Assembly (NCBI GenBank): GCA_000961645.1
Contig: LADM01000053.1
Span: 1 to 64,000 of the forward strand
Direction: 5' to 3'
DNA length: 64,000 nucleotides
Origin: Gammaproteobacteria bacterium BRH_c0
GTDB lineage: Bacteria; Pseudomonadota; Gammaproteobacteria; Pseudomonadales; Porticoccaceae
The notes under the pieces were generated by a model. It ran no database searches and was not told the DNA's origin. It saw nothing but the letters and a program-made list of their open reading frames with translations. Positions 28,001 to 37,986 of this stretch are shown here, one piece after another. A program made the position numbers and the translations under genes. Positions within the stretch are counted from its first letter, which is position 1. Each line of letters opens with the position of its first letter.

Positions 28001-28654
28001 CTAATTGCCGGTGGGAACCAGTTCAATTTCTACCCGACGGTTGGCCTGGCGGCCCGCTTCGTTGTCGTTGCTGGCGATCGGGTAACGCTCACCCATGCCA
28101 CTGGTCCATACCCTGCCAGAGGGTATGCCATGGGAGATGAGCAGTTCGCCAACACTGGCCGCGCGACGCTCGGACAGGGTCTGGTTGAGGCTGTCGCTGC
28201 CGGTGGAATCGGTGTGGCCCACAATCCGCACATTGGTTTTGTCGTACTCCTTGAGGACCACCGCAACCGACTCCAGGGTCTGGTAAAACTCGGGGCGGAC
28301 TTCATGACGGTTCACATCAAAGGTAATGGCACTGGGCATAATGAGGCGGATATTGTCGCCTTCACGGGCCACACGCACGCCGGTGCCCTCCAGTTTGGCG
28401 CGCAGGGCCGCTTCCTGGCGGTCCATGTAATAGCCAACACCACCGCCGATGGCGCCACCAGCCGCGGCACCAATCGCCGCACCTTTTGCGCGATCCTTGC
28501 TGCTCGATGTGGCAGCACCCACCACCGCACCGGCGACGGCGCCAATCCCTGCCCCCTTGGCAGTACTGCTGGTTTTTTGCTGCCCTGTGTAGGGATCGGT
28601 GGAAGCACAACCGGCCAAAATCATGACTGTGAGTATCGCCAGAACTTTTTTCAT
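28001..28654 (-). CDS. OmpA-family outer-membrane lipoprotein (YiaD-like)
   Basis: The 217-residue protein begins with a lipoprotein signal ending in the lipobox LAGC (Cys16). Next is a glycine-zipper region (AKGAGIGAVAGAVVGAAT, AKGAAIGAAAGGAIGGG) and then an OmpA C-terminal peptidoglycan-binding domain with VRIVGHTDSTGSDSLNQTLS and NRRVEIEL. Such proteins tether the outer membrane to peptidoglycan. It has its own terminator and is divergent from the small lipoprotein gene at 28,834. Confidence 0.92.
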   Translation of the reverse strand: MKKVLAILTVMILAGCASTDPYTGQQKTSSTAKGAGIGAVAGAVVGAATSSSKDRAKGAAIGAAAGGAIGGGVGYYMDRQEAALRAKLEGTGVRVAREGDNIRLIMPSAITFDVNRHEVRPEFYQTLESVAVVLKEYDKTNVRIVGHTDSTGSDSLNQTLSERRAASVGELLISHGIPSGRVWTSGMGERYPIASNDNEAGRQANRRVEIELVPTGN

Positions 28655-28833
28655 TACCTTACCTCGTGACTGCTATTGGAAATAGTTGCCCGCATCGGGA
28701 CGAATATCGCTTTGTTCATCAATACCGGGACTAATCTCGGGGGCTGATCATAGCCTTGTTTCATCACACCAGCTAGAATCAGAGCCCATCAAGCCTCCTG
28801 CATCATGCACTTCATTGAGTTAAGGATCAGACC

Positions 28834-29280
28834 ATGAAAATCCCGATTTATCCCCTTTTGCCAAGCCTTGTCATGGTCTGCCTGTCGCTGACTGGTTGCA
28901 ACCGCTACCAGGTCACCCTCAATGAACGCACCATTCACACCCCACCCACGCTGTATACCGACTACTCACTGGCGGATGCGGGACTCGAAGCCTGTGTCAC
29001 CCAGACCATCAAGGATCGCAGTATCACCAGCCCGGACCAGCTGCAACAGCTCAACTGTAGTGATGGTGCCATCGCATCCCTCGAGGGGCTCCAGCTGTTC
29101 AGCCAGATCAATACCCTCAACCTGGCCAACAACAATCTCCAGGACGTCAGCCTGCTGATCTTTATGGGCAAGCTGCAGGCAATCAATCTGGCCGGCAACC
29201 CCAAGCTGGAGTGCAAGGACGCAATCACCCTCAAATCGCAACTGCCAGGCGAGGTGATTTTGCCTGATCACTGCGGGTAA
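28834..29280 (+). CDS. Small lipoprotein with leucine-rich repeats
   Basis: The 148-residue protein has a lipoprotein signal with lipobox LTGC (Cys22) and two to three leucine-rich turns (IASLEGLQLFSQINTLNLANNNLQDVSLL, then LQAINLAGNPKLECKD). Two further cysteines near the end (ECKD, DHCG) and one at DAGLEACV may form disulphides. It is probably anchored to a membrane in the periplasm; a binding role is inferred from the repeat type. No family name is recognised. Confidence 0.75.
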   Translation: MKIPIYPLLPSLVMVCLSLTGCNRYQVTLNERTIHTPPTLYTDYSLADAGLEACVTQTIKDRSITSPDQLQQLNCSDGAIASLEGLQLFSQINTLNLANNNLQDVSLLIFMGKLQAINLAGNPKLECKDAITLKSQLPGEVILPDHCG

Positions 29281-29760
29281 CAGCAGGAGCCTGTGAAAGG
29301 GTCGCCCCTTCAAGGGGTTACCCGATCAGCTTACACATCGTCAGCTTTTCCGGTTACCGAAGTACCCAAAAACTTCGCCAAAGACCCCTCTTGTTTCCCC
29401 TCTACACAGCCTATATGCCCATTCAACTTACCCACAAAATCTGTGGATAACTCTGTGAATTACTTTCGAAAAACCAACCCCGCAGCCACTGAATCGGGAC
29501 CATTCAGCGAATTGATTATTTTTTGATCAATTTATTAAGTTTATATAAATCAATAAGTTATAAACCATTAAATCAAATATCAATGACTTATGGCGCACTT
29601 CAATAATAAATCTAAACATGGCGGGCTAACTTGGTGCACCCCAACAGGGCCAGTGGAAAAGTTTTGCTGGCGAAGCGTGCAAACGGTTAATAATCAGCCA
29701 GCCCGCGCACAAAAAAGGGGCTTGACAAGCCCCTCTTGCTGAACGCCCAAAACAGCTCAA
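29281..29760. promoter_or_regulatory. Gene-free region with a facing pair of DnaA-box-like sites and an AT-rich stretch
   Basis: The 480-bp gap between the small lipoprotein gene and purC holds TTACCCACA (29428-29436, 8/9 to the DnaA box TTATCCACA) and TGTGGATAA (29442-29450, a perfect box on the other strand). They are separated by 5 bp. From 29508 to 29620 the sequence is strikingly AT-rich. I see no open frame worth calling. Whether DnaA binds here is untested; two boxes are too few to claim an origin. Confidence 0.35.
29711..29734 (-). terminator. Intrinsic terminator after purC
   Basis: On the minus strand AGGGGCTTG and CAAGCCCCT pair perfectly around one base and are followed by a run of T. 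It lies 27 bp past the purC stop codon and ends the dapA-bamC-MBL-purC operon. Confidence 0.92.
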
Positions 29761-30474
29761 TCAATCAAAGGAAATACCCAGGCGGCGCCCTACCAGCTCA
29801 TAGGATTCGATGACATTGCCAAGATCCTGGCGGAATCGATCCTTGTCGAGTTTCTCGCGGGTGTCCCTGTCCCAAATACGGCAGCCATCGGGACTGAACT
29901 CATCACCCAGCAGCAGTTCGCCGTGGAAAAGGCCAAATTCCAGCTTGTAGTCCACCAGAATCATGCCGGCATCGAGGAACAGCTGCTTGAGAACATCGTT
30001 GACCTTGAAGGTCAGGGCCTTCATCTTTTCGACATCCTCGGCCTTGGCCCAGCCGAAAGAGCGGATGTGGTACTCATTGATCATCGGGTCGTGGAGCGCA
30101 TCGTTCTTGAGGAACAGCTCAAAGGTGGGTGGATTGAGCTCCCTGCCCTCTTCAATCCCGAGACGGCGGCAGATGCTGCCAGCGGCCACATTGCGCACCA
30201 CACACTCCACGGGGATCATCTCCAGGCGTTTGACCTGGGATTCCACATCACTGAGCAGGCCCTCGAAATGGGTGGGGATACCCGCTGCTTCCAGCTTTTC
30301 CATAATGAAGGCATTGAACTTGTTGTTGACCATGCCCTTGCGTTCCAGCTGCTCCACTTTCTGGCCATCGAAAGCCGAGGTGTCGTTGCGGAACAAAATC
30401 ACCAGATGATCCTGCTCATCAGTGGCAAATACTGACTTGGCCTTGCCGGAATACAGTTGCTCGCGCTTTTCCAT
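29761..30474 (-). CDS. purC: Phosphoribosylaminoimidazole-succinocarboxamide (SAICAR) synthase
   Basis: The enzyme joins aspartate to CAIR with ATP in purine synthesis. The 237-residue length equals that of E. coli PurC. Motifs include [13 protein letters not shown] (ATP-binding N-terminus), [21 protein letters not shown] and DYKLEFG. I chose the ATG at 30474, 9 nt after a GAGGG ribosome site; the frame stays open a little further to 30495. It is the last gene of the dapA-bamC-MBL-purC cluster. Confidence 0.96.
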   Translation of the reverse strand: MEKREQLYSGKAKSVFATDEQDHLVILFRNDTSAFDGQKVEQLERKGMVNNKFNAFIMEKLEAAGIPTHFEGLLSDVESQVKRLEMIPVECVVRNVAAGSICRRLGIEEGRELNPPTFELFLKNDALHDPMINEYHIRSFGWAKAEDVEKMKALTFKVNDVLKQLFLDAGMILVDYKLEFGLFHGELLLGDEFSPDGCRIWDRDTREKLDKDRFRQDLGNVIESYELVGRRLGISFD

Positions 30475-30495
30475 TGGTGTTAACCCTCTTGTCAA

Positions 30496-31260
30496 TTAGT
30501 CGACGACCTGCCAGTGGAAACCCTCTTCCTGGCAGGCATAGTGCACATTCTGTAAATCGTCCTGGTAGGGCGCCACTGCGTCCCTGACCAGATCGACGTG
30601 ATTGTTCTGCTGGCTGATATGCCCCATGACGAGCACTTGCAGGCGGCGGCGTTCGATGCGCGCCAGCAGACCCGCAGCCTGGCCATTGTTGAGGTGCCCC
30701 CAGTCACCGCCCACCCGGCGCTTGAGTGAGGCCGGATAGGCGCCCCCGGCGAGCAATGCTGCATCGTGGTTAGCCTCCAGCAAGAGGCCATCACAGCCAT
30801 CATAACTGCTCAGCACGTGGGGCGTGATACACCCCAGATCCGTGAGTATCCCCACCCGTCGCTGATGGCGGGTGAACACAAACTGGACCGGCTCGCGGGC
30901 ATCGTGGGGCACCGCCACCGGTGTTACCGTCATACCTCCCACAGCAAACGCGGCCTGGGCATTGATCAGGCGTATCTCCTGCAATCCTGCGGGGTTGAGC
31001 GCGCGGGCTGTGCCTGCGGTCATCACCACAGGGATGGAATACTTTTTTGCCAGGGGGACAACGCCACGCCCGTGGTCACTGTGCTCATGGGTGACAAGGA
31101 TGGCGCTGATGTCCTCGGCCCGGCAACCCAGTCGCGCCAGGCGCTTCTCTGTTTCGCGGATGGAAAAGCCGCAGTCCACCAGAACACAGGTGCCAGCACT
31201 TTCCAGCAGCGTGCCATTGCCCTTGCTGCCACTGCCCAGAGAGGCAAAGCGGATAGTCAT
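30496..31260 (-). CDS. MBL-fold metallohydrolase (YycJ/WalJ-like)
   Basis: The 254-residue protein has the metallo-beta-lactamase motif THEHSDHGRG and a start (MTIRFASLGSGSKGNGTLLE) typical of the YycJ/WalJ group of predicted nucleases or phosphodiesterases. The later metal ligands are suggested by LLLEANHD and MGHISQQNNH. It sits between bamC and purC, an order conserved in pseudomonads. Its substrate is unknown in this organism. Confidence 0.85.
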   Translation of the reverse strand: MTIRFASLGSGSKGNGTLLESAGTCVLVDCGFSIRETEKRLARLGCRAEDISAILVTHEHSDHGRGVVPLAKKYSIPVVMTAGTARALNPAGLQEIRLINAQAAFAVGGMTVTPVAVPHDAREPVQFVFTRHQRRVGILTDLGCITPHVLSSYDGCDGLLLEANHDAALLAGGAYPASLKRRVGGDWGHLNNGQAAGLLARIERRRLQVLVMGHISQQNNHVDLVRDAVAPYQDDLQNVHYACQEEGFHWQVVD

Positions 31261-31282
31261 CCCCGGGCAGCGTCAGCAGAAT

Positions 31283-32317
31283 CTAGGACAGGTTCGCCCG
31301 CACGCTCTTGAGCAGGCGGATGGCCTCGGCACGCTCAAGTCCGGCACGGTCCTTGTCCACCACACGGATCTGCACGCCATCTTCAACAGCCGTGATCAGC
31401 ACCACATAGTTAATCTCAAGGATCTTCTCATCACTGGTGAACAGGCGGCGGATAAAGCCGGGCTTATCCTCTTCTTCCGATGTGTAGTTGACGTAGAAAA
31501 CACCGCCCGACTGATTCTGGTCAATGGTGGTAAAACCGCCCCGCTGCAGGGAATAGGCAAGGGATGCCCAGGCACGGTCATAATCGAGCTTCATGGCCAG
31601 GTAGGGATCGGCCACCCGGGGGGTGACAATCTCGACTTTCTCGGCGCCGCCAATATCCTGGGCGAGCAGTGAGACTGTGCCACTGCTGGCATCACCTGCG
31701 AGGGCTTCGGAGAGAATCTCCACCATATCCATCTCGCGCTTGCTGTCAGCCGAAACCTTTGGCCATTTGCCGGGTTCCACACCACCGGGGACCATCTGGT
31801 CGTGCAGCACTTTAATTTCGGTGCTGTTCAGCTGCACACCTGGCTGGATGGAAAAGCGGTAGCGGTGATGAAAATCGTTGTCACCCTGGAACTGCAACCA
31901 GACCGTGTCCAGTATGCCCTTGGCGGCATCGGCCCTGGCGGTGTGAATGGAGCTGCGATTGAGAATATTGCGCACCCGTGGCCATACTTCACTGGGGCCG
32001 CGGTTGCTGAGAATCCAGCGCTCATCGCCCAGGGACTGGATTTTCACCTGCTCTTCGAGGCTGTTGGCAGACAGGGGCTGGGGCCGGGGAACACCGTCAG
32101 TCTCATCGAGCACAGCCGTGTCGGCAATGGGGGGGATGGGATACAACTGGCCGATACCCTCGCCGTCGAGACCTTCCGGCACTACCAGCGGTGGCAGCTC
32201 TTCCGATAACAGGTAATCCTTGCCACGGTTCCTGAAGGTACCGTCTTCACCGAACAGGCCACAACCGGGCAATACCAATGAACCTGCAGTCAGGATGGCC
32301 AGAAGCTTTATTTTCAT
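31283..32317 (-). CDS. bamC: Outer membrane protein assembly factor BamC (NlpB)
   Basis: The 344-residue lipoprotein has a signal ending in the lipobox LPGC (Cys19). It is followed by an unstructured segment with the BamC signature around KDYLLSEELPPLVVPEGLD and two helix-grip domains; the C-terminal one ends VVLITAVEDGVQIRVVDKD. BamC is an accessory of the BAM complex that inserts beta-barrel proteins in the outer membrane. It lies 59 nt after dapA, its usual partner. Confidence 0.92.
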   Translation of the reverse strand: MKIKLLAILTAGSLVLPGCGLFGEDGTFRNRGKDYLLSEELPPLVVPEGLDGEGIGQLYPIPPIADTAVLDETDGVPRPQPLSANSLEEQVKIQSLGDERWILSNRGPSEVWPRVRNILNRSSIHTARADAAKGILDTVWLQFQGDNDFHHRYRFSIQPGVQLNSTEIKVLHDQMVPGGVEPGKWPKVSADSKREMDMVEILSEALAGDASSGTVSLLAQDIGGAEKVEIVTPRVADPYLAMKLDYDRAWASLAYSLQRGGFTTIDQNQSGGVFYVNYTSEEEDKPGFIRRLFTSDEKILEINYVVLITAVEDGVQIRVVDKDRAGLERAEAIRLLKSVRANLS

Positions 32318-32376
32318 TGATCGGTTAACTCCATAAAAGGAAAACGTAGTCGCCTCAGAAGGCCCATTGAAGAGGC

Positions 32377-33267
32377 TCAGGAGGCGGCAGGTAATACCGC
32401 AGCGGCAATCAGTGCCTCTCGCACAACGGGCCGGAACGGCGCGGACAAGGGCGTAAGCGGCAAACGGATGGCATCATCGCACAGCCCGAGCTGCGCTGCC
32501 GCCCACTTCACCGGAATCGGATTTGACTCCACAAACAGCGCACGGTGCAAGGGCAGAAGCTGTTCCTGCAGAGCCCTGGCGGTGGCTGTGTCACCCGCAA
32601 TGGCGGCCATGCACAGCTTGCGCATGACTCCTGGCGCCACATTGGCAGTCACGGAAATATTGCCCTTGCCGCCCAGCAACATGAGGTCGATCGCGGTCAG
32701 ATCATCGCCGGAATAAACGGCAAAGTCAGCGGGGCAGGCTTCGATCAGCTGGCGGGCGCGGCTCATGTCACCGGTAGCCTCCTTGATACCAACGATATTG
32801 GGCACTGTAGACAGGCGTATCACCGTCTCGCCCAGCATGTCGCAGGCGGTGCGACCGGGCACATTGTAAAGCAGCTGGGGAATATCCACCGCCTCGGCAA
32901 TGGCCTTGAAATGCAGGTACATGCCCTCCTGGGTGGGCTTGTTGTAATAGGGCACAACCAGCAGACAGGCATCGGCGTTGACGTCCTTCGCACCCTGGGT
33001 CAGTTCGATGGCTTCACTGGTGCTGTTGGCGCCAGTGCCGGCAATAATGGGAATGCGACCCCTGGCCGTTTCAACACAGAAGCGAATGACTTCGAGGTGC
33101 TCATCTACATCGAGGGTTGCCGACTCGCCGGTGGTCCCCACCGCGACAATGGCATCAGTGCCCTCGGCAATATGCCACTCCACCAGCTTTTTCAGCGCAA
33201 CCCAATCGACGGCCAGGGTGCCGGACACCATTGGGGTAATCATTGCGACCATACTACCGGTGATCAT
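32377..33267 (-). CDS. dapA: 4-hydroxy-tetrahydrodipicolinate synthase
   Basis: The enzyme condenses pyruvate with aspartate semialdehyde at the entry to lysine/diaminopimelate synthesis. The 296-residue TIM barrel shows [10 protein letters not shown], the tyrosine in LLYNVPGRT and the Schiff-base lysine in GIKEATGD, all in normal positions. It is the first gene of dapA-bamC-MBL-purC. Other genes of the pathway (dapD, dapE) lie about 6 kb away on the other strand. Confidence 0.96.
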   Translation of the reverse strand: MITGSMVAMITPMVSGTLAVDWVALKKLVEWHIAEGTDAIVAVGTTGESATLDVDEHLEVIRFCVETARGRIPIIAGTGANSTSEAIELTQGAKDVNADACLLVVPYYNKPTQEGMYLHFKAIAEAVDIPQLLYNVPGRTACDMLGETVIRLSTVPNIVGIKEATGDMSRARQLIEACPADFAVYSGDDLTAIDLMLLGGKGNISVTANVAPGVMRKLCMAAIAGDTATARALQEQLLPLHRALFVESNPIPVKWAAAQLGLCDDAIRLPLTPLSAPFRPVVREALIAAAVLPAAS

Positions 33268-33421
33268 TCAGTGCTCCGCAGGAAAAAACCGCAATGTTAC
33301 TGGTGTGGCTGGGGCGGCACAAGCGCGGCCTGCTCAGCAGCCATCACAGAGAGCACTCTGGCACAAGTGCGATGCCCAGCCGGGGGTTTTGCCTGGCCAG
33401 GCCGCAACCCGGCAATTTGTC

Positions 33422-34378
33422 TCATGCTGCTCGCCGTTTACGCCGCTTGCGAGGTTTCAGGAAAGTATACAAAGGCTCCTGGCCAGGCGGGCGGGTTTTG
33501 AAGCGGCGATGGGCCCACAGGTACTGATCCGGTTGCTGGCGGATAAAGTCCTCTATCAGGGTATTGATGCGAACGGCATCCGCCAGATCATCGCCCACAG
33601 GAAAATCTTCCAGCGGCGGATGCACCGTGACCCGGTAGCCCGCCGCACCGGGCAAGCGCACCTGACTGAAGGGAACTACCCTGGCCTTGCCCATCTGGGC
33701 AAAACGCCCGGTGGCTGTCACCGTCGCAGCGGGAACGCCAAAAAACGGCGCAAAAATACTTTGCCTGCGGCCATAGTCCTGGTCCGGGGCATACCAGATC
33801 ACATGGCCATTGCGCAGGGCGCGGGCCACAGCGCGCACATCGTCGCGTGAATACACCTCCGACGCCTTACTGCGGGCCAGTCGCCCCCTGCGCTGCACAT
33901 AGTCATAGACCGGGTTATTGTGGGGGCGGTACATGCCGTCGATGGGGAAAAAGCGGCCTATCGCCTGGCCACCGACTTCAAGGGTGGTGAAGTGGATTGC
34001 CATCAGCAGCGCGCCCTGGCCATTGAGGTCAGCGATGTGTTCCATCCCTTCGACCCGCACCAGCCGGTCAAAGCGCTTTGCTGGCGCCCACCAGGCAAAG
34101 GGCACTTCAAAGAGGGCGATGCCGTAGCTTTCAAAGTTCTTGCGCACCAGCTCGTCACGCTTGTGCGGACTCCAGTGAGGGAAGCACAGCTCGAGATTGC
34201 GCTCGACAATCCTGCGCCGCTGGCCACCGACGAAATAGAGGGTGCGCCCCACCAGCCGCCCCATAGCCATCAGCAGGCCAAAGGGCAACTGTGCCGCCAG
34301 CCACCACAGTCCCATGCCCAGCCAGGTGGACCAGTAGCGGGGCTTTAGAAAACTGCGATTGAATCGGATTGGTTCCAT
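33422..34378 (-). CDS. Lipid A biosynthesis acyltransferase (LpxL/HtrB family)
   Basis: The 318-residue inner-membrane protein has an N-terminal hydrophobic helix and the lauroyl-transferase motif HFTTLE (H-X4-E as in E. coli LpxL), followed by GMYRPHNNPVYDYVQRRGR and WYAPDQDYGRRQSIFAPFFG. It adds a secondary acyl chain to lipid A or its precursor. The ATG at 34378 fits the family start (RFNRSFLKPRYW); the frame is open further upstream into the preceding MBL gene. The C-terminus is very basic (RKRRKRRAA). It is the last gene of a fabV-MBL-acyltransferase group. The chain it transfers cannot be told. Confidence 0.88.
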   Translation of the reverse strand: MEPIRFNRSFLKPRYWSTWLGMGLWWLAAQLPFGLLMAMGRLVGRTLYFVGGQRRRIVERNLELCFPHWSPHKRDELVRKNFESYGIALFEVPFAWWAPAKRFDRLVRVEGMEHIADLNGQGALLMAIHFTTLEVGGQAIGRFFPIDGMYRPHNNPVYDYVQRRGRLARSKASEVYSRDDVRAVARALRNGHVIWYAPDQDYGRRQSIFAPFFGVPAATVTATGRFAQMGKARVVPFSQVRLPGAAGYRVTVHPPLEDFPVGDDLADAVRINTLIEDFIRQQPDQYLWAHRRFKTRPPGQEPLYTFLKPRKRRKRRAA

Positions 34379-34410
34379 CTTTGCCTTAGAAGACCGTACG
34401 GCCTGAACTG

Positions 34411-35313
34411 TCAGAGGTCGCTCTCGCGCAGGCTGGGGACACCATCGCGCAGGACCCACTGTTCCTCGCCAAAGGCCCAATGACTGGCAATGGTTTTTAC
34501 GGCGCGGCATTCACGTTCGAGCTTGAGCAGGTGGGCCCAGAGGGAAAAGCGGGCGACCTTGTGCAACTCCGGGTCAACATCGTCATAAACCAGGGGCAGA
34601 AGGCGGTCAAGACTCGCCTCTCCCAGGGCTTTCATGGCGGAAATCACTTTCTGCTCTCGGTACTGGCGATGCTTGATGAGCTTGCTGATCTCATAGTCCG
34701 GATCGTTGAGCAGATGGCCGTGGGCGGGCGCGATGGCGCTCAGCGGGTACTGCCGCAACAGGGCGAGGGAATCGAGAAAATCCTTCAGATCCCCGGTGGG
34801 CGGGATGATGATCACGCTCACCCCCTCCATGATGTGATCACCGGCAAACAGTAAGTGCTCCTCATGGAGAAAATAGCAAAAGTGATTGCCGATATGGCCG
34901 GGGGTAAAGATGGCCTCGAGGGTGAATTCCGCGCCGACGATGGTTTCACCGTGGGTCACGTCATGGTCCACCACAAAGGTGGTGTCCTGGTGACCATCGT
35001 CGGGGTGCAGCAGACAACCAATGGCCCGGGCGCCGGTGGCATCAATAATGGCGCGCGCCGCCGGGGAGTGGTCAGGATGGGTGTGGGTGACAATCACCCA
35101 GCGGATACGCCCCTCTGCTGCCGCCAGAATCGCTTCCACATGGCTGTCGATCAGAGGACCGGGATCAATCACCGCCACCTCTTCGTGCCCCACCAGGTAG
35201 GTGTTTGTGCCGGGGCCAGTCATGCGACCGCCGTTGGGGGCAGTAATGCGCCGCACCAGCGGGGAGAGGTTGTATACCTGTCCGGCAACGATAGAGGATT
35301 CAGGTATCGGCAT
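34411..35313 (-). CDS. MBL-fold hydrolase (LACTB2-like)
   Basis: The 300-residue protein contains THTHPDHSPAA as the zinc motif, preceded by TGPGTNTYLVG and VAVIDPGP, and later TPGHIGNHFCYFL, LLFAGDHIMEG and PAHGHLL. A winged-helix-like C-terminal part (RQYREQKVISAMK) is typical of the LACTB2/glyoxalase-II-like group. Activity could be on RNA or on thioesters; I cannot decide. It lies 9 nt after fabV and 32 nt before the acyltransferase gene. Confidence 0.85.
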   Translation of the reverse strand: MPIPESSIVAGQVYNLSPLVRRITAPNGGRMTGPGTNTYLVGHEEVAVIDPGPLIDSHVEAILAAAEGRIRWVIVTHTHPDHSPAARAIIDATGARAIGCLLHPDDGHQDTTFVVDHDVTHGETIVGAEFTLEAIFTPGHIGNHFCYFLHEEHLLFAGDHIMEGVSVIIIPPTGDLKDFLDSLALLRQYPLSAIAPAHGHLLNDPDYEISKLIKHRQYREQKVISAMKALGEASLDRLLPLVYDDVDPELHKVARFSLWAHLLKLERECRAVKTIASHWAFGEEQWVLRDGVPSLRESDL

Positions 35314-35322
35314 CTCCGATCC

Positions 35323-36513
35323 TCACACCATCTGCTGGATAGGCACCACCGGATCAACATCGGCATCGTAATCGACGTTATCCAGCTCGAAGCCGAACAG
35401 TCGCAGGAAGTCCTTTTTATAGCCGGCAAAATCGGTAAAGTCGTAGAGATTGTCGCTGCTGACCTGCGACCAGGCGCGAGCCACGGCATCCTGAATCTCG
35501 GGGCGCAGCTCCAGCTCGTCAACCCGCAGGCGGCCTTCGGCATCGGTGCGGGGCTGATCGTTATAGAGGCATTCGCTGAACAGGCGGTACAGCTGCTCAA
35601 TACAACCTTCGTGGCTGCCGTCCGCCTTCATCACCTTGAACAGCAGGGACAGATAGAGCGGCATGATAGGAATGGCGGAACTGGCCTGGGTCACCACTGC
35701 CTTGAGCACCGACACCCGCGCGTCGCCACCGGTGGCTGCCAGTTTGGCGCGGATATCCACCACCCGGCGGTCAAGATCTTTCTTGGCCTGGCCGATGGTG
35801 CCATCCCAGTAGATGTCCCAGGTGAGTTTTTCACCGATATAGGTAAAGGCTGTGGTTTTGGCGCCCTCGGCCAGCACGCCAGCTTCGCTCAGGGCGTCAA
35901 TCCACATCTGCCAGTCTTCGCCGCCCATCACCGCGACGGTGCTGGCGATTTCCTCGTCGCTGGCCGCTTCCAGAGTGACTTCCTGGATTTGTTCCTTGTC
36001 AGTATTGATACCGCGCTGGGTGACGGATTTACCGATGGGCTTGAGGGTAGAGGTAAACACTTCGCCGGTTTTCGGGTGCTGGCGGCGCGGCGAAGCCAGG
36101 CTGTAGATCACCAGGTCTACCTGGCCCAGATCCTGCTTGATGGTATCGATGGCTTTTTGCTTGATTTCATCGGAGAAAGCATCGCCATTGATGCTTTTGG
36201 CATAGAGGCCGTCCTGTTCGGCAAACTTGTGGAATGCCGCTGAGTTGTACCAGCCCGCCGTCGCCGGTTTGCCTTCGACGCCTTCCTTCTCGAAGAAAAC
36301 CCCCAGGGTGGAAGCCCCGCCACCAAAGGCAGAGGTGATGCGCGCAGCCAGGCCATAGCCCGTTGAAGCACCGATCACCAGCACCCGCTTGGGGGCGTTA
36401 TCGATGGCTGGTTTTGATTTGATATAGGCAATCTGCTGGCGCACGTTTTCTTCACATCCCAGCGGATGGGTGGTGATACACATAAAACCGCGCACTCTGG
36501 GCTTGATGATCAT
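35323..36513 (-). CDS. fabV: Trans-2-enoyl-ACP/CoA reductase FabV
   Basis: The 396-residue NADH-dependent enoyl reductase completes each cycle of fatty-acid elongation. The FabV signature Y-X8-K is seen as Tyr235-Lys244 ([10 protein letters not shown]), with the nucleotide-binding loop GASTGYG at 48-54 and the N-terminal KPRVRGFMC. FabV is much longer than FabI and is naturally insensitive to triclosan in characterised species. It leads a minus-strand group with an MBL hydrolase and a lipid A acyltransferase, which suggests joint envelope lipid control. Confidence 0.95.
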   Translation of the reverse strand: MIIKPRVRGFMCITTHPLGCEENVRQQIAYIKSKPAIDNAPKRVLVIGASTGYGLAARITSAFGGGASTLGVFFEKEGVEGKPATAGWYNSAAFHKFAEQDGLYAKSINGDAFSDEIKQKAIDTIKQDLGQVDLVIYSLASPRRQHPKTGEVFTSTLKPIGKSVTQRGINTDKEQIQEVTLEAASDEEIASTVAVMGGEDWQMWIDALSEAGVLAEGAKTTAFTYIGEKLTWDIYWDGTIGQAKKDLDRRVVDIRAKLAATGGDARVSVLKAVVTQASSAIPIMPLYLSLLFKVMKADGSHEGCIEQLYRLFSECLYNDQPRTDAEGRLRVDELELRPEIQDAVARAWSQVSSDNLYDFTDFAGYKKDFLRLFGFELDNVDYDADVDPVVPIQQMV

Positions 36514-36619
36514 AGCTTCTCCGAAATCTCCGGCTAATCCGCAGGATTGGCCGTTTGCCTTATTGGGTCGCTATCATAACCTGTAGCCCAGACTGACTCT
36601 AGGCGCCAGCCTGTGCGAT

Positions 36620-37600
36620 TTAGGATTTAACCCCGCCGATCACCATCACCACCAGATAAAGGGTGTAGGCAACGTAGGCGGCGACCAGTACCGCGCCCTC
36701 GACCCTGTTGATGCGCCCCGGACCACGGAAACCATAGCCGAACACAAACAGGGCCGCAGTGAGCAGCGCCATCACCACCCAGTCGCGCTGGAATACCACC
36801 GCTTCCACCGCCAGTGGGTGAATGCCTGCCGCGATACCCACCACCGCCAGGGTATTGAACAGATTGGAGCCAATCACATTTCCCAGAGCGATGTCGTGCT
36901 CACCTTTGCGCACGGCGACAAGCGAGGAGGCAAGTTCCGGCAGGGAGGTGCCCACTGCGACGATGGTGAGACCAATCACCAGATCGCTGATACCGAAGTA
37001 CTGGGCAATATCCACAGCGCCCCATACCAGCAACCGGGAACTGGCAACCAGCACCACAAGCCCCACCAGCAGCCAGAAAATGGCTTTTTTGAGTGGCATG
37101 GGGTGGGAGGCCAGCTCCTCGGTAATCTCGACAGCCAGCAGATCACTGCCCCCTCTCATACCCTGATAAATCGACCAACCCATGACCGCGACAAATACCA
37201 CCATCAACACCAGGGCATCGAGACGGGTGAGATTGCCATCATAAAGTTGCCAGCCGGATAACAGGGTGACAGCCGCGAGGATTGGCAATTCCTTGCGCAA
37301 TACGCTGGAGCCCACTGCAACCGGTTTCAGCAGCGCCACCAGGCCGAGGATCAGGGCGATATTGGTGATATTGGAACCGTAGGCATTACCCAGTGCCAGA
37401 CCCGGATTGCCCTGCGTGGCGGCAATCGCCGACACCACCATCTCCGGCGCCGAGGTACCAAAACCGACAATCACCATGCCGATCAGCAACGGTGACATGC
37501 CAAAGTGACTGGCGGACCCAGCGGCGCCATCAACAAAGCGGTCAGCACTCCAGACCAGCAAGGTAAGGCCAATCACAATAGTGGCAGCAGCTAGCAACAC
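36620..37600 (-). CDS. Calcium/sodium:proton antiporter (CaCA family, YrbG-like)
   Basis: The 326-residue protein has about ten membrane spans in two inverted halves, each with the alpha-repeat signature: GFGTSAPEMVVS plus GNAYGSNITNIALILG, then VGTSLPELASS plus GNVIGSNLFNTLAVVG. CaCA exchangers export Ca2+ (or import Na+) across the inner membrane. It stands alone, transcribed leftwards, and the next gene to the right is divergent. Confidence 0.93.
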   Translation of the reverse strand: MLLAAATIVIGLTLLVWSADRFVDGAAGSASHFGMSPLLIGMVIVGFGTSAPEMVVSAIAATQGNPGLALGNAYGSNITNIALILGLVALLKPVAVGSSVLRKELPILAAVTLLSGWQLYDGNLTRLDALVLMVVFVAVMGWSIYQGMRGGSDLLAVEITEELASHPMPLKKAIFWLLVGLVVLVASSRLLVWGAVDIAQYFGISDLVIGLTIVAVGTSLPELASSLVAVRKGEHDIALGNVIGSNLFNTLAVVGIAAGIHPLAVEAVVFQRDWVVMALLTAALFVFGYGFRGPGRINRVEGAVLVAAYVAYTLYLVVMVIGGVKS

Positions 37601-37986
37601 AGTTTCGACTCCTTAAGCGTTAGGGGGTGCTATTGTAGGGTGCCACCGTGTGGCTGGATAGCAGTGCAGGAAACAGCAGTGCAGGAGATAGGGCGTGGCG
37701 GCGCCAATAGCAGATTATTGGTCCATTCTTTTGCCCAGCGCGGTACTGCTGGAAGTGGCCAAACTTGACCCGAACGGCCCGATCCGTCACAGTGGTGTGG
37801 CTTTTGCCACGGTTCAGGCAATATCACAGCGCAATTGTTTAACGGGCGCGGTGCTGCAGTTCTTATCTGTCTTCTCTTCGGGATAGCCCCCTCTGATTCA
37901 GGTGTATCTCTGGTTCCAGTCCTTGCAAATTGCGCTGTAAAGCCCTGACAACTGGCTTACATTCTTGCGACACAAGGAGAGACATC
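37601..37986. other. Gene-free region before the ATP-grasp gene
   Basis: The 386-bp divergent intergenic region holds an 11-bp inverted repeat, ACAGCGCAATT (37826-37836) and AATTGCGCTGT (37928-37938), with 91 bp between. It also holds GCAGTGCAGGA twice (about 37671 and 37677-37687). No promoter boxes are convincing. It probably carries the promoters of the antiporter and ATP-grasp genes. Confidence 0.4.

Noticed and set aside
29281-29760. Chromosomal origin of replication
   Set aside because: Only two DnaA-like boxes and no dnaA, dnaN or gidA neighbours; kept as a weak regulatory note only.
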